DNA from: Lentilactobacillus kefiri
Lineage (GTDB): Bacteria; Bacillota; Bacilli; Lactobacillales; Lactobacillaceae
DNA length: 64,000 bases
Reading direction: 5' to 3'
Assembly (NCBI RefSeq): GCF_007989105.1
Contig: NZ_BJVK01000005.1
Span: 1 to 64,000, forward strand
Below, piece after piece: positions 20,447-29,376 of this stretch. Both the position numbers and the translations under genes were made by a program. The notes under the pieces were generated by a model that was given only the letters and a program-made list of their open reading frames with translations, had not been told where the DNA came from and did not search any database. The stretch's first letter is position 1, and each line of letters begins with the position of its first letter.

Positions 20447-21127
20447 ATGGTATTAAGTCCACAAGATATTCACAACAAAGAGTTTTCAACAAAGCTACGA
20501 GGTTACAATGTTGACGAGGTCAATGATTTTCTTGATCAAGTTATCAAAGACTATCAGATCATTTTACAGGAAAACAAGGATTTGAATTCTCAATTAAATG
20601 AGTCCAAAGACAAGCTTTCTTACTTCAACGATTTGAAAGATTCTTTGAACCAATCCATCTTAGTTGCCCAGGAAGCTGCCGACAAAGTTAAGACCAACTC
20701 CAAGAAAGAGGCAGAAATTACCAGCCGTGAAGCACAAAAGAAGGCTGATGATATTCTGAATGCTGCCAACGAAAAAGCAGATGCCGTTCTTGAGGAAGCA
20801 TCAAAGCGTGCTAAGAAGTTAGCTATTGAAACTGACGATTTAAAGAAGAATACCCGGGTGTTCCGTCAACGACTCCAAGTTATGTTGGAAAGTCAGCTTG
20901 AAGTGATCAAAGGTTCCGACTGGGATCGATTGGTCGAAGAAAAGCCAACAACAACCTACGAAGATATTGAAAAAGTTGTTGGAAGTCTTGACAAGACAGC
21001 AAAGCCAGGGGTAGAATCTGAAACTAAACAGGGTAATGGTGCTGAATCAGTTGAAAGCACACCTGCTGCAGATAATTCAGATGAAACAGTTGTGATTTAT
21101 CCAGATGGCAGCACAAAAAATGAATAA
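20447..21127 (+). CDS. divIVA: Cell division initiation protein DivIVA
   Basis: A 226-residue coiled-coil protein that marks negatively curved membrane at poles and septa. The N-terminal lipid-binding head LSPQDIHNKEFSTKLRGYN and VDEVNDFLDQVIKDY is conserved. Long heptad-containing segments run from about 32 to 150, followed by an acidic low-complexity tail rich in Glu, Ser and Thr. AGGAGG precedes the ATG. It is the last gene of the dcw-associated string; the ileS T-box leader begins immediately downstream. Confidence 0.95.
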   Translation: MVLSPQDIHNKEFSTKLRGYNVDEVNDFLDQVIKDYQIILQENKDLNSQLNESKDKLSYFNDLKDSLNQSILVAQEAADKVKTNSKKEAEITSREAQKKADDILNAANEKADAVLEEASKRAKKLAIETDDLKKNTRVFRQRLQVMLESQLEVIKGSDWDRLVEEKPTTTYEDIEKVVGSLDKTAKPGVESETKQGNGAESVESTPAADNSDETVVIYPDGSTKNE

Positions 21128-21134
21128 CTAATCG

Positions 21135-21319
21135 ATTAGAGAACAGAAAGTTATTGACCGACACAACAGCGAGCTGAAGATGGTGGGAGTTCAGCAGTCA
21201 CCGGTTAATAAATCGATCACCTCTAGTACATAAATCGATTATCTTAAGAGATAGAATTTTAAATTCTAAAATTGGGTGGTACCGCGAAGACTTCGTCCCT
21301 TGTGACGGGGTCTTTTTTT
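21135..21319 (+). promoter_or_regulatory. T-box riboswitch leader of ileS
   Basis: The T-box sequence GGGTGGTACCGCG is at 21274-21286. A terminator stem with seven U residues follows at 21288-21319. Upstream, a stem I closes between TAGAG (near 21139) and CTCTA (near 21222). The 3' side of stem I contains AAATCGATCACC, with ATC triplets that fit an isoleucine specifier; which of the two ATC triplets is the real one cannot be fixed by eye. Uncharged tRNA-Ile binding would favour antitermination and raise ileS expression. Confidence 0.88.
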
Positions 21320-21324
21320 ATAGA

Positions 21325-21440
21325 GTGCGACGAGGGCTGGGTGGCCCCGGAGTGTAAGGTAAAAATTTTAGTGATGAATGGGTCTTATTCATCACTAAAA
21401 TTTTTGCCTTACACAGTAGGGGTCAGGCCCGTCGGAGCAC
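21325..21440. repeat. 116-nt near-perfect palindrome in the ileS leader
   Basis: Two 28-nt arms (21352-21379 and 21387-21414) match with one mismatch around a 7-nt loop. The pairing continues outward through GGCCCC/GGGGTC and GGGC/GCCC to GTGC (21325) and GCAC (21440), with small bulges. It lies between the T-box terminator and the ileS start, in otherwise gene-free sequence (21441-21579 holds nothing else I recognise). Structure suggests a dispersed palindromic repeat or MITE-like insertion. No ORF is inside it. Confidence 0.85.
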
Positions 21441-21579
21441 ATTTCAGCTAAGTAGCAGTATAAAACTGAAACCACCTTAAATTTAGACCTCTGCACCACT
21501 TGAATCATCGGTAGCGAGCACCAACCATATCAACACACCATTACTCCAAATAAGTATAACCATGAAAGGAAGTCCAGCA

Positions 21580-24384
21580 ATGCGGGTAAAAGATACGTTA
21601 AACTTAGGCAAAACAAAGTTCAAGATGCGTGGAAATCTTCCTGTTAAAGAAGTCGAACGACAAAAGGCTTGGGAAGACAACGATGTTTATGAACAACGAC
21701 AAAAATTAAACGAGGGTAAACCAACTTTCGTGCTTCATGATGGCCCTCCATACGCCAATGGTGACATTCACATGGGTCACGCAATGAACAAGATTTCCAA
21801 GGATATCATTGTTCGTTACAAGTCAATGACCGGCTATCGGGCACCATACGTACCAGGATGGGATACTCATGGTCTTCCAATCGAGCAAAAATTGACTCAA
21901 GCGGGCTATGACCGTAAGAAGATGTCCACCAATGATTTTCGTAAATTATGTCACGATTATGCTCTTAAGCAGGTCGAACGACAAAAAGAGGAATTCAAAC
22001 GTTTAGGTGTTTCAGGTGACTGGGATAATCCATATTTGACATTGAATCCTGAATTTGAAGCTCAAGAAGTTCGTGTATTTGGTGCCTTCGCCAAACGTGG
22101 CTTGATTTACAAAGGTAAAAAGCCGGTTTACTGGTCATGGTCATCAGAATCTGCCCTTGCTGAAGCTGAAGTTGAATATCACGATGTCACTTCACCAACT
22201 GCATTCTTTGCTGAACACGTTGTTGATGGTAAAGGGATCCTGGACGATGATACTTATATGGTTGTCTGGACAACTACTCCCTGGACAATTCCAGCTTCTG
22301 AAGGAATTACCATTGATGCCGGATTTGACTACTCGGTTGTTCAGCCTGAAGGTGAAACTCGGAAATTTGTGATCGCCACCGAATTGGTTAACAAAGTTTC
22401 AGAGTTGATTGGCTGGAAGAATGTCAAAACAATCAAGACGGTTAAGGGTCAAGATCTTGAAGGTGTTCTAGCAGAACATCCATTTGACCATAGTCGTAAA
22501 TTATTAACGATGTTGGGCGATTTCGTCGACCTTGAAGAAGGTACCGGATTAGTTCATACCGCTCCTGGTTATGGTGAAGATGACTTTAACATTGGCCGTA
22601 AGTATGGCTTGGATATTTTTGCCCCAGTTGATGACAAAGGTTATTTGACGAAAGAATCCGGTGAAGACTTTGCCGGTGTCTTCTACGATGATGCCAATAA
22701 GATTGCCCTTGATAAATTAAAGGACGCCAACTTATTGCTTCACTACATGCCATTGAAGCATAGTTACCCATTTGACTGGCGGACCAAAAAACCGATTATC
22801 TTCCGGGCAACACCACAGTGGTTTGCTTCAGTTGATAAAATTAAAGATGAAATTGTTAAATCATTAGACGACGTCAAATTCTTCCCTGATTGGGGTAAAG
22901 TTCGATTGTCCAACATGATCAAAAACCGTGGTGACTGGGTTATCTCTCGTCAACGGGTTTGGGGTGTTCCGCTTCCAATCTTCTATGGCGAAGATGGTGA
23001 AGCAATCATCACCGAAGAGACCGTTAACCACGTTGCTGATTTATTTGAAAAGTATGGTTCCGACATCTGGTTTGAAAAAGATGCCAAGGACTTATTACCT
23101 GATGGATTTACCAGCGAACATTCACCAAATGGTAAGTTCACCAAGGAAAACGACATCATGGATGTTTGGTTTGATTCAGGTTCATCACATCAGGGTGTTT
23201 TGGAAGAACGTAAAGATTTAACCTATCCTGCTGATATGTACCTTGAAGGTTCCGACCAATACCGTGGCTGGTTCAACTCAAGCTTGATTACCAGTGTTGC
23301 CGTTTCTGGAAAAGCGCCTTACAAACAAGTTGTTTCTCAAGGATTTACCCTTGATGGTAACGGCCACAAGATGAGTAAGTCACTTGGCAATACAATTGCC
23401 CCAATCGATGTTATTAAAAAGATGGGTGCCGAAATTGTCCGTTTGTGGGTTACTTCCGTAGATACTTCTGCTGATGTGCGGGTAAGTACCGAAAACTTTG
23501 TGAAGATTTCCGATTCTTACAAGAAGATCCGAAACACAATGCGGTTCTTACTTGCCAACACAGGTGATTTTGATCCTAAAGAAAACACCGTTGCATTCGA
23601 TGATTTGGAATCACAAGACCAATACATGTTGGTTCTGTTCAACAAATTCCTTGCTGACGCCAGAAGTGACATGGAACGATATGATTTCTTGGATTGGAAT
23701 AAGAAAGTCGTTGAATTTATTACCAATGACCTTTCCGCATTCTACTTGGATATTGCCAAGGACATTGTTTACATCGATAAACAAAACGGCCACAAGCGTC
23801 GTTCAATGCAGACGGTTATGTATGAAATTGCCGTTGGTTTGACTAAATTAATGACACCGGTATTGCCACATACGACTGAAGAAATTTGGGGCTTCTTACA
23901 TGAACCCGAAGAATTCGTTCAATTAACCGATATTCCAGAGCCAAAGCATTTTGATAATGACGCTGAAATCTTGGCTAACTGGACCAAGTTCAGAAGCTAT
24001 CGTGACGATGTCCTTAAAGTGCTTGAAGAAGCCCGTGATGCCAAAAAGATTGGTAAGTCATCCGAAGCTTCATTAACAATTTACGCAACCAGTGAGGTTG
24101 CCGACTTAATGAACAGTTTGAAGACCGACTTGGCCACTGTTTTAATGGTTTCACAGTTGGAAGTTAAGGACTTCAAGGATGCTCCTGACAACAGTACCAA
24201 GTTTGATACTGACGGCTTGGCATTATTGGTTGAACCTGCCGAAGGTAAGACCTGTGAACGTTGTCGTTTGGTTCGCCAAGATGTTGGTGCCGATAGCGAC
24301 TACCCAACATTCTGTGCATCATGTGCCAAGATTGTCCGCGACCAGTTCCCCGAAACTGCCAGTGAAGGCTTTGAACAAAAATAA
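21580..24384 (+). CDS. ileS: Isoleucyl-tRNA synthetase
   Basis: A 934-residue class I synthetase charging tRNA-Ile. It shows the HIGH-type motif in [15 protein letters not shown] (about 58-72), a CP1 editing domain with [11 protein letters not shown] and [15 protein letters not shown], the KMSKS motif ([10 protein letters not shown], about 598-607) and a C-terminal zinc ribbon with CERC and CASC. ATG 21580 is preceded by AAAGGAAG; the upstream ATG at 21562 would place that ribosome site inside the gene. Expression should respond to tRNA-Ile charging through the T-box. Confidence 0.97.
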   Translation: MRVKDTLNLGKTKFKMRGNLPVKEVERQKAWEDNDVYEQRQKLNEGKPTFVLHDGPPYANGDIHMGHAMNKISKDIIVRYKSMTGYRAPYVPGWDTHGLPIEQKLTQAGYDRKKMSTNDFRKLCHDYALKQVERQKEEFKRLGVSGDWDNPYLTLNPEFEAQEVRVFGAFAKRGLIYKGKKPVYWSWSSESALAEAEVEYHDVTSPTAFFAEHVVDGKGILDDDTYMVVWTTTPWTIPASEGITIDAGFDYSVVQPEGETRKFVIATELVNKVSELIGWKNVKTIKTVKGQDLEGVLAEHPFDHSRKLLTMLGDFVDLEEGTGLVHTAPGYGEDDFNIGRKYGLDIFAPVDDKGYLTKESGEDFAGVFYDDANKIALDKLKDANLLLHYMPLKHSYPFDWRTKKPIIFRATPQWFASVDKIKDEIVKSLDDVKFFPDWGKVRLSNMIKNRGDWVISRQRVWGVPLPIFYGEDGEAIITEETVNHVADLFEKYGSDIWFEKDAKDLLPDGFTSEHSPNGKFTKENDIMDVWFDSGSSHQGVLEERKDLTYPADMYLEGSDQYRGWFNSSLITSVAVSGKAPYKQVVSQGFTLDGNGHKMSKSLGNTIAPIDVIKKMGAEIVRLWVTSVDTSADVRVSTENFVKISDSYKKIRNTMRFLLANTGDFDPKENTVAFDDLESQDQYMLVLFNKFLADARSDMERYDFLDWNKKVVEFITNDLSAFYLDIAKDIVYIDKQNGHKRRSMQTVMYEIAVGLTKLMTPVLPHTTEEIWGFLHEPEEFVQLTDIPEPKHFDNDAEILANWTKFRSYRDDVLKVLEEARDAKKIGKSSEASLTIYATSEVADLMNSLKTDLATVLMVSQLEVKDFKDAPDNSTKFDTDGLALLVEPAEGKTCERCRLVRQDVGADSDYPTFCASCAKIVRDQFPETASEGFEQK

Positions 24385-24451
24385 AGCTGATTTAAATGAA
24401 TCATAAATTAAAATTCATCAAATGATGTTTCAATATTCATGATTTAACCTT

Positions 24452-24491
24452 AAAATGAGACTATGACGATTTAACGTTGTAGTCTTATTTT
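24452..24491 (+). terminator. Intrinsic terminator after ileS
   Basis: Arms AAAATGAGACTATGAC and GTTGTAGTCTTATTTT pair almost fully around an 8-base loop, with a T-rich end. Confidence 0.8.
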
Positions 24492-24513
24492 ATTGGTTTC
24501 TAAAACGTGTTTC

Positions 24514-24545
24514 CATGGCTTGAGAGATTCATTTTCAAGACCATG
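24514..24545 (+). promoter_or_regulatory. Leader hairpin upstream of the cold-shock gene
   Basis: CATGGCTTGA pairs with TCAAGACCATG (one bulged base) around a 10-base loop, ending 6 bases before the TAGGAGG ribosome site. Cold-shock mRNAs often carry structured 5' leaders; a regulatory role here is inferred only from position. Confidence 0.4.
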
Positions 24546-24567
24546 TCACACTCTAGGAGGAAATACC

Positions 24568-24786
24568 TTGCTTACCGGAAAAATTAAAAGTTATAACCCA
24601 CAAAATGCATTTGGTTTCATTACTCAGGACAGTGGTGAAGACGACCTGTTCTTTTTCAAAAACGCTTTTCCAGAGGACCAATATGGTACAATTCAGATTG
24701 GCAGCCCAGTTGAATACGTTGTTGTTCAGGGACAAAAAGGTCCACAAGCAGCAAAAGCTCATGTCATTGACAAACAGCCGTCTTGA
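24568..24786 (+). CDS. Diverged cold-shock domain protein
   Basis: A 72-residue single cold-shock domain, expected to bind single-stranded RNA or DNA. The opening LTGKIKSYNPQNAFGFITQ follows the CSD pattern of GxVKWFNxxKGFGFI, and DDLFFFKNAF stands for the RNP2 strand (normally DVFVHFSAI). The changes are notable: the RNP1 Lys-Gly is Asn-Ala, and the RNP2 His is Phe. The TTG start at 24568 has TAGGAGG upstream. It is a stand-alone gene after the ileS terminator. It is either a divergent Csp or a CSD member with altered nucleic-acid preference. Confidence 0.8.
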   Translation: MLTGKIKSYNPQNAFGFITQDSGEDDLFFFKNAFPEDQYGTIQIGSPVEYVVVQGQKGPQAAKAHVIDKQPS

Positions 24787-24844
24787 TTGCAATGATCATG
24801 CTTTATTTGTAGAATGTTAATATTAACTAAAAAAGGTGATCGAG

Positions 24845-25387
24845 TTGGATTTTGAAGAACATGTAATTGGCAGCGAAGATATTTATGATGGCGCAATTAT
24901 TAATGTCGAAAAGCAAACTGTAGAGCTTCCGGATGGACAGACATCTTTTCGAGAAATTGTTCATCATTCCGGTGCCGTTGGTATTTTAGCGCTCACAAAG
25001 GATAATAAAATTGTCCTTGAAAAGCAGTGGCGGGCACCAGCCAAGAAAGTGACAATTGAAATTCCTGCCGGGAAAGTTGACAGCCGGGATTCGAACTTTC
25101 ATGATGCTGTGATCCGAGAACTCAACGAAGAAATTCGTTATGTGCCAAAAACAGTCAAAGAACTATATGGATTTTATTCATCAGTTGGCTTCTCCGATGA
25201 GTTTATGAAGCTTTATTTGGCAGAAAATTTGGTGCCGGTTAAAAATCAATTACCTCGTGACAAAGGCGAATTTCTCGAAGTATTTGAAAAGACGCTGGAT
25301 GAAGCTGTCCAAATGATTGCTGATGGCGAAATTCAAGACGCAAAGACCATTACTGCTATTCAATATTGGCAGTTAATGCAAAAGTAG
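24845..25387 (+). CDS. Nudix hydrolase, ADP-ribose pyrophosphatase type
   Basis: A 180-residue Nudix protein resembling NudF, which splits ADP-ribose to AMP and ribose 5-phosphate. Family features are HSGAVGILALT, EKQWRAPAKKVTIEIPAGK and FYSSVGFSDEFMKLYLAE. The Nudix box is unusual: after GKVDSRD there is one extra residue before RELNEE, and the usual Glu-Thr-Gly is EIR. The core RExxEE metal-binding residues remain. TTG at 24845 with AAAGGTGA upstream is preferred to GTG at 24836, which lies inside that ribosome site. Gene order Nudix, small membrane protein, mtnN matches other lactobacilli as I recall. Confidence 0.85.
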   Translation: MDFEEHVIGSEDIYDGAIINVEKQTVELPDGQTSFREIVHHSGAVGILALTKDNKIVLEKQWRAPAKKVTIEIPAGKVDSRDSNFHDAVIRELNEEIRYVPKTVKELYGFYSSVGFSDEFMKLYLAENLVPVKNQLPRDKGEFLEVFEKTLDEAVQMIADGEIQDAKTITAIQYWQLMQK

Positions 25388-25400
25388 GTGACCATTTAAT

Positions 25401-25730
25401 TTGGCGATCGATGATAATAAAAAGGGTGACGGTAAGCCACTCACCCGTGAACAGTACAGAAAATTAAAGCTTCAACAAGAAGAAGACTTTGAAGCTCGTG
25501 ATAAACGACGGGTTCAAGTTGAACGAGAATATGCAAGAAAACACCAACAGGAAGTCCCCGATGGTGAACCCGAACCCCAGGTAACCACTCGGACGCAAGA
25601 GAAAGTTAATCCGACCGACGATTTTAAGACACCCCGTTGGCATCGGATTAACCGCAAACTGAACTGGACAATCACAATTTTAATTTTGTTAATCGTGATC
25701 GTCTTTTTAGTGTTGTTTTTTGTCAATTAA
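25401..25730 (+). CDS. Conserved small protein with C-terminal membrane anchor
   Basis: A 109-residue protein of unknown function. The first 85 residues are highly charged and predicted helical (QYRKLKLQQEEDFEARDKRR), followed by a Pro/Thr/Glu-rich stretch. A single hydrophobic helix at the very end (about 88-108) would tail-anchor it with the charged part in the cytoplasm. The start is TTG at 25401 with TAGGTGACC upstream. It lies between the Nudix gene (13 bp) and mtnN (11 bp), so it is surely co-transcribed. I do not recognise a named domain. Confidence 0.75.
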   Translation: MAIDDNKKGDGKPLTREQYRKLKLQQEEDFEARDKRRVQVEREYARKHQQEVPDGEPEPQVTTRTQEKVNPTDDFKTPRWHRINRKLNWTITILILLIVIVFLVLFFVN

Positions 25731-25741
25731 GGAGAATTTGA

Positions 25742-26431
25742 ATGACTTACGGAATTATTTGTGCAATGGATGAAGAACTGGCAATCTTAAAAGATGCCCT
25801 GACTGGCGAAGAAACCAAACATTACGGTGATGCCGACTACTATCTCGGAAGCATTCACGGTCAGCAATTGGTGATTGTTAAATCTGGAATCGGTAAAGTT
25901 CAAGCCGGTATTACGACTTCCAACTTAATTAACAAATTTCACGTTGACGCTGTCATTAACTCCGGTTCTGCCGGCGGCATTGGTGATGGTTTATCAGTTG
26001 GCGACATTGTCGTTTCTACCGAAACTGCCTATCACGATGTTGACGTGACGACTTCAGGCTACAAGATGGGCCAATTACCCGGCTTCCCAGCCCGTTTTCC
26101 AGCATCAAAGGAACTGGCTGATAAAATTGTTGACGCCGCCAAAGATAGCGGTGTGACCGCTCATAAAGGTTTGATCGTTTCCGGTGATCAATTTATCGCC
26201 GATTCAAAGAAAATCGCTGAAATCAAGCACAACTTTCCTGACGCACTTTGTTCCGAGATGGAAGGGGCTGCAGTCGGCCAAGTTGCTTATCAGAACAAAG
26301 TTCCATACGCGGTTATTCGAGCAATGTCGGATGTTGGTGACGAAGAAGCTGAAATCAGTTTCGACAAATTTATTATTACAGCCGGTAAAAAATCCGGTCA
26401 GATGTTGATTGATCTCTTTAAGAACGCATAA
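25742..26431 (+). CDS. mtnN: 5'-methylthioadenosine/S-adenosylhomocysteine nucleosidase
   Basis: A 229-residue MTA/SAH nucleosidase (Pfs) that cleaves adenine from SAH and MTA, recycling products of methylation and feeding LuxS. Conserved elements are GIICAMDEELAILKDAL (3-19), SGIGKVQAG, NSGSAGG, SEMEGAAVGQVAY with the ribose-binding glutamate, and MSDVGDEE with the catalytic aspartate. AAGGAG precedes the ATG. It is followed after 17 bp by the cysteine desulfurase, linking methyl-cycle and sulfur genes. Confidence 0.95.
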   Translation: MTYGIICAMDEELAILKDALTGEETKHYGDADYYLGSIHGQQLVIVKSGIGKVQAGITTSNLINKFHVDAVINSGSAGGIGDGLSVGDIVVSTETAYHDVDVTTSGYKMGQLPGFPARFPASKELADKIVDAAKDSGVTAHKGLIVSGDQFIADSKKIAEIKHNFPDALCSEMEGAAVGQVAYQNKVPYAVIRAMSDVGDEEAEISFDKFIITAGKKSGQMLIDLFKNA

Positions 26432-26448
26432 TTTAGGAAGTGGAATTC

Positions 26449-27612
26449 ATGAAAGAAATATACCTTGATAATGCCGCAACGACACCTGTATCCGAGGAAG
26501 TTTACGCGGAGTTGATGGATAAGTATAAGAATATTTATGGGAATGCCTCAACGCTCTACGGATTGGGCCGTGAGTCCAAAGCAGTTATGGAACATTCACG
26601 GGACGTCATTGCCAAAAGTATTAATGCCGATCCCGATGATATTATATTTACCAGTGGCGGTTCTGAAAGTGATAATACAGCAATTACCCAAACGGCAATT
26701 GCCCGGAAATCTTTGGGTAACCATATCATCACAACAGCAATTGAGCACGAAGCCGTTTTAAGGCCCTGTGAGGCACTTGAAAAGATGGGCTTCAGAGTTA
26801 CCTATTTACCGGTTGACGAGTATGGAAACATCTCATTAGACGATTTTAAGGCGGCTTTGGATGATGACACCATCCTGGTTTCGATTATGACTGGAAATAA
26901 TGAGGTCGGATCAGTGATGCCAATTCACGAAATTGGCGAAATCTTGAAAGACCATCAAGCTTGGTTCCATACTGATGCTGTTCAGGCATACGGCCTATTG
27001 GACATTGATGTTGAGCGTGATCATATCGACATGCTTTCAACTTCTGCCCACAAGATTAATGGTCCTAAGATGATTGGTTTTCTTTATCGTCGCAAAGGCG
27101 TTAACTTCCCAAGCTTAATCAAAGGTGGCGACCAGGAGGAAAAGCGGCGTGCCGGAACTGAAAATGTTCCCGCAATTGCCGGCTTTGCCAAGGCGGTCGA
27201 GACCATTACTTCCGAAGAAAAGGCCCATCGTCAAGAAAAATATTTGAAATTTAAGCATTACATTGCTGACAAGTTAAAGGCAAACGGTGTCGACTTTGAA
27301 GTGAACGGTCGAATTACCGAAGATAATTTAAATCACGTCTTTAATATTTGGCTGAAGGGTATTTCAACTTACGTTATGCAGACTAATCTGGACCTGGCTG
27401 GCATTGCGGTTTCAGGCGGTTCAGCATGTACAGCAGGCAGCATTGAGCCTTCACATGTTTTGGTTGCGATGTACGGCAAGGACAGTCCTAGAATAAGTGA
27501 GTCTATCAGAATCAGTTTTGGGCGGTATAATAAAACTGAAGACTTGGACAAGTTGGTTGATGCAATTACCAAGATTGTCAACCGAGTTAAAAACAAGGGG
27601 GTAAAAATGTAA
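26449..27612 (+). CDS. Cysteine desulfurase (IscS/NifS family)
   Basis: A 387-residue PLP enzyme that takes sulfur from cysteine. Motifs are YLDNAATTPV (4-13), the PLP lysine in STSAHKINGPKM, and the active-site cysteine in SGGSACTAGS. The sequence after this cysteine (EPSHV) and the short loop are of the group dedicated to tRNA thiolation in Firmicutes (YrvO-like), which works with MnmA. ATG 26449 follows AGGAAGTGG; an ATG three codons earlier has poorer spacing. In lactobacilli the partner mnmA usually follows closely; here it is about 9.6 kb away. Confidence 0.92.
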   Translation: MKEIYLDNAATTPVSEEVYAELMDKYKNIYGNASTLYGLGRESKAVMEHSRDVIAKSINADPDDIIFTSGGSESDNTAITQTAIARKSLGNHIITTAIEHEAVLRPCEALEKMGFRVTYLPVDEYGNISLDDFKAALDDDTILVSIMTGNNEVGSVMPIHEIGEILKDHQAWFHTDAVQAYGLLDIDVERDHIDMLSTSAHKINGPKMIGFLYRRKGVNFPSLIKGGDQEEKRRAGTENVPAIAGFAKAVETITSEEKAHRQEKYLKFKHYIADKLKANGVDFEVNGRITEDNLNHVFNIWLKGISTYVMQTNLDLAGIAVSGGSACTAGSIEPSHVLVAMYGKDSPRISESIRISFGRYNKTEDLDKLVDAITKIVNRVKNKGVKM

Positions 27613-27956
27613 TGGCATTTGCAAAAACAGGCAAGGTAAACGGTGATGACACCGTTTATAAGCTGGCAGACAACGTTAAGCGCTTTACGTTACGGGATTT
27701 GGGATTCACTGAAGGAAAGACTGGTGTCTTTTCCCTGGAGAAGTCTTTGGATCCAACTTCACCATATAACGCCAACTACAAATTTAAGATGAAGGTCGAT
27801 AAGGATTTAGCTGGCTTTAGAATGGCGATTACTACAGGTAATGGTCTGGAAAAGGTTAACATCTTTAAGAATCCCGATACCAAAGCAAGTGTCGATCAAT
27901 ATCAATTTATTATTAATGATTTAATTGACCGAGACGTCATTAAGCGAGAAATTTAA
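27612..27956 (+). CDS. DUF1831 family protein
   Basis: A 114-residue soluble protein matching DUF1831, a small alpha/beta family found in lactobacilli between the cysteine desulfurase and mnmA. It starts with MAFAKTGKVNGDDTVYKL, and the start shares one base with the desulfurase stop, so translation is coupled (AAGGGGG lies upstream). Function is unknown; its fixed position suggests an accessory role in sulfur transfer to tRNA. It ends at a strong terminator. Confidence 0.85.
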   Translation: MAFAKTGKVNGDDTVYKLADNVKRFTLRDLGFTEGKTGVFSLEKSLDPTSPYNANYKFKMKVDKDLAGFRMAITTGNGLEKVNIFKNPDTKASVDQYQFIINDLIDRDVIKREI

Positions 27957-28006
27957 TCTGCACCGGATAAAATGTCCGAAATCCGTTAACTAAAAATTCG
28001 TATAGA

Positions 28007-28054
28007 AACAGCCTTAAACCCACGCCAAATGGGTTCAAGGCTGTTTTATTTTTT
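28007..28054 (+). terminator. Intrinsic terminator after the DUF1831 gene
   Basis: AACAGCCTTAAACCC pairs with GGGTTCAAGGCTGTT (one mismatch) around an 8-base loop and runs into TTATTTTTT. Confidence 0.93.
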
Positions 28055-28062
28055 AAAAGGCA

Positions 28063-28091
28063 TTGACACCGGATTTTAAAAGCGATAAATT
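28063..28091 (+). promoter_or_regulatory. Predicted promoter of ilvE
   Basis: TTGACA and TAAATT are spaced 17 bp, about 160 bp ahead of ilvE. The leader contains a small TGATC/GATCA hairpin (about 28129-28142) and CGGATAAG that can pair with CTTATCACCG further on, so a structured leader is possible. No T-box motif is present. Confidence 0.5.
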
Positions 28092-28255
28092 AGACATTAA
28101 TTAAGATATGATGATAAACGGATAAGTAATGATCTTAGGATCAGCACGAAGTTACATGTTTGTCTGATGATTTCTTACATACTTGAATTGAAGAAACCAT
28201 ACTTAGTCACAACGCTTATCACCGACTTAATGACTACTTTAAGGAGGACTCATAT

Positions 28256-29281
28256 ATGGCAAAACAAAAGTTAGAAGATCTTGATTGGACCAACTTAGGA
28301 TTTAATTATCGGGATTTACCGTATAGTTACAATGAAGAATTTAAGGATGGCAAGTGGCAAAATGGCGGTTTGACAACCGATTCTTCATTAACCTTTAACG
28401 AAGCTGCCGAAGAATTACATTATGGCCAGGAAGTTTTTGAAGGGATGAAAGCTTATCGAACCAAAGATGGTAAGATTCAACTTTTCCGTCCTGATATGAA
28501 CGCCAAGCGTTTTACCAACTCCGCAAAGCGTTTAGTCATGGAAACTTATCCTGAAGACAAGTTTGTTGAAGCGGTTAAAGAAGTTGTTAAAGCCAATGCT
28601 GACTTTGTCCCACCTTATGGCTCCGGCGGTTCACTTTATATCCGTCCGTTCATGGTTGGAACTGAACCAATTGTTGGTGTTGCACCATCATCAACTTATA
28701 CATTCCATATTTATGCAACACCGGTTGGTGCATACATTAAGGGACTTAAGCCAATGCCTTATATGGTTAGCAAATATGACCGGGCTGCATACGCTGGTAC
28801 CGGTCAAGCTAAGACTGCCGGAAACTATGCCGGTAGTTTATTAGCAGCGAAGGAAGCCAAAGATAACGGCTTTGCCGGTGAACTTTACCTGGATCCCCGG
28901 GAGCACAAGTACATTGATGAATTTGGCGGCGCTAACTTTTACGCTATTGGTAAGGATGGCAAATTCTACACACCAAAATCTCATTCAATTTTGCCTTCAA
29001 TTACTAAGAAATCAATTTTACAAATTGCCAAAGATCTTGGCTTGGACCCATCTGAGACCAACATTGATGTAAACGATCTTGATAAGTTTACTGAAGCTGG
29101 TGCTATGGGAACTGCAGCCGTTATTTCACCAGTTGGTTCTTTAACCAATAATGGTAAAAAACACGTCTTCTACAGTGAAACCAAGCCCGGTCCCGTTACT
29201 CAAAAACTTTACGATACATTATTTGGTATTCAATCAGGTGATGTTGAAGATAAGTACGGTTGGGTTGTTCCAGTCGAATAA
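28256..29281 (+). CDS. ilvE: Branched-chain amino acid aminotransferase
   Basis: A 341-residue class IV PLP aminotransferase that interconverts Leu, Ile and Val with their 2-oxo acids using 2-oxoglutarate. It is of the BCAT2-like long type: FNYRDLPYSYNEEFKDGKW at the start, the PLP lysine in GQAKTAGNYAGS, LYLDPREHKYIDEFGGANF, and FTEAGAMGTAAVISPVG near the end. AAGGAGG lies 8 bases before the ATG. It is a single-gene unit between terminators. A C-terminal fragment of a second copy follows 95 bp downstream. Confidence 0.95.
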   Translation: MAKQKLEDLDWTNLGFNYRDLPYSYNEEFKDGKWQNGGLTTDSSLTFNEAAEELHYGQEVFEGMKAYRTKDGKIQLFRPDMNAKRFTNSAKRLVMETYPEDKFVEAVKEVVKANADFVPPYGSGGSLYIRPFMVGTEPIVGVAPSSTYTFHIYATPVGAYIKGLKPMPYMVSKYDRAAYAGTGQAKTAGNYAGSLLAAKEAKDNGFAGELYLDPREHKYIDEFGGANFYAIGKDGKFYTPKSHSILPSITKKSILQIAKDLGLDPSETNIDVNDLDKFTEAGAMGTAAVISPVGSLTNNGKKHVFYSETKPGPVTQKLYDTLFGIQSGDVEDKYGWVVPVE

Positions 29282-29291
29282 AGAAAAGCTT

Positions 29292-29328
29292 AAAGCCGGC
29301 AGTCAATATGACGCCGGCTTTTTGTTTT
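29292..29328 (+). terminator. Intrinsic terminator after ilvE
   Basis: AAAGCCGGC pairs with GCCGGCTTT around a 12-base loop, ending in TTTTTGTTTT. Confidence 0.9.
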
Positions 29329-29347
29329 CCTGTGAATTTGAAATCAG

Positions 29348-29376
29348 TTGACAAGCTATGAATGACCCATTAGAAT
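29348..29376 (+). promoter_or_regulatory. Strong sigma-A promoter facing the ilvE fragment and hisK
   Basis: TTGACA (perfect -35) and TAGAAT are spaced exactly 17 bp. Transcription would start about 29383, within the aminotransferase fragment, and meet a terminator at 29606-29646 before the phosphatase gene. Confidence 0.7.
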
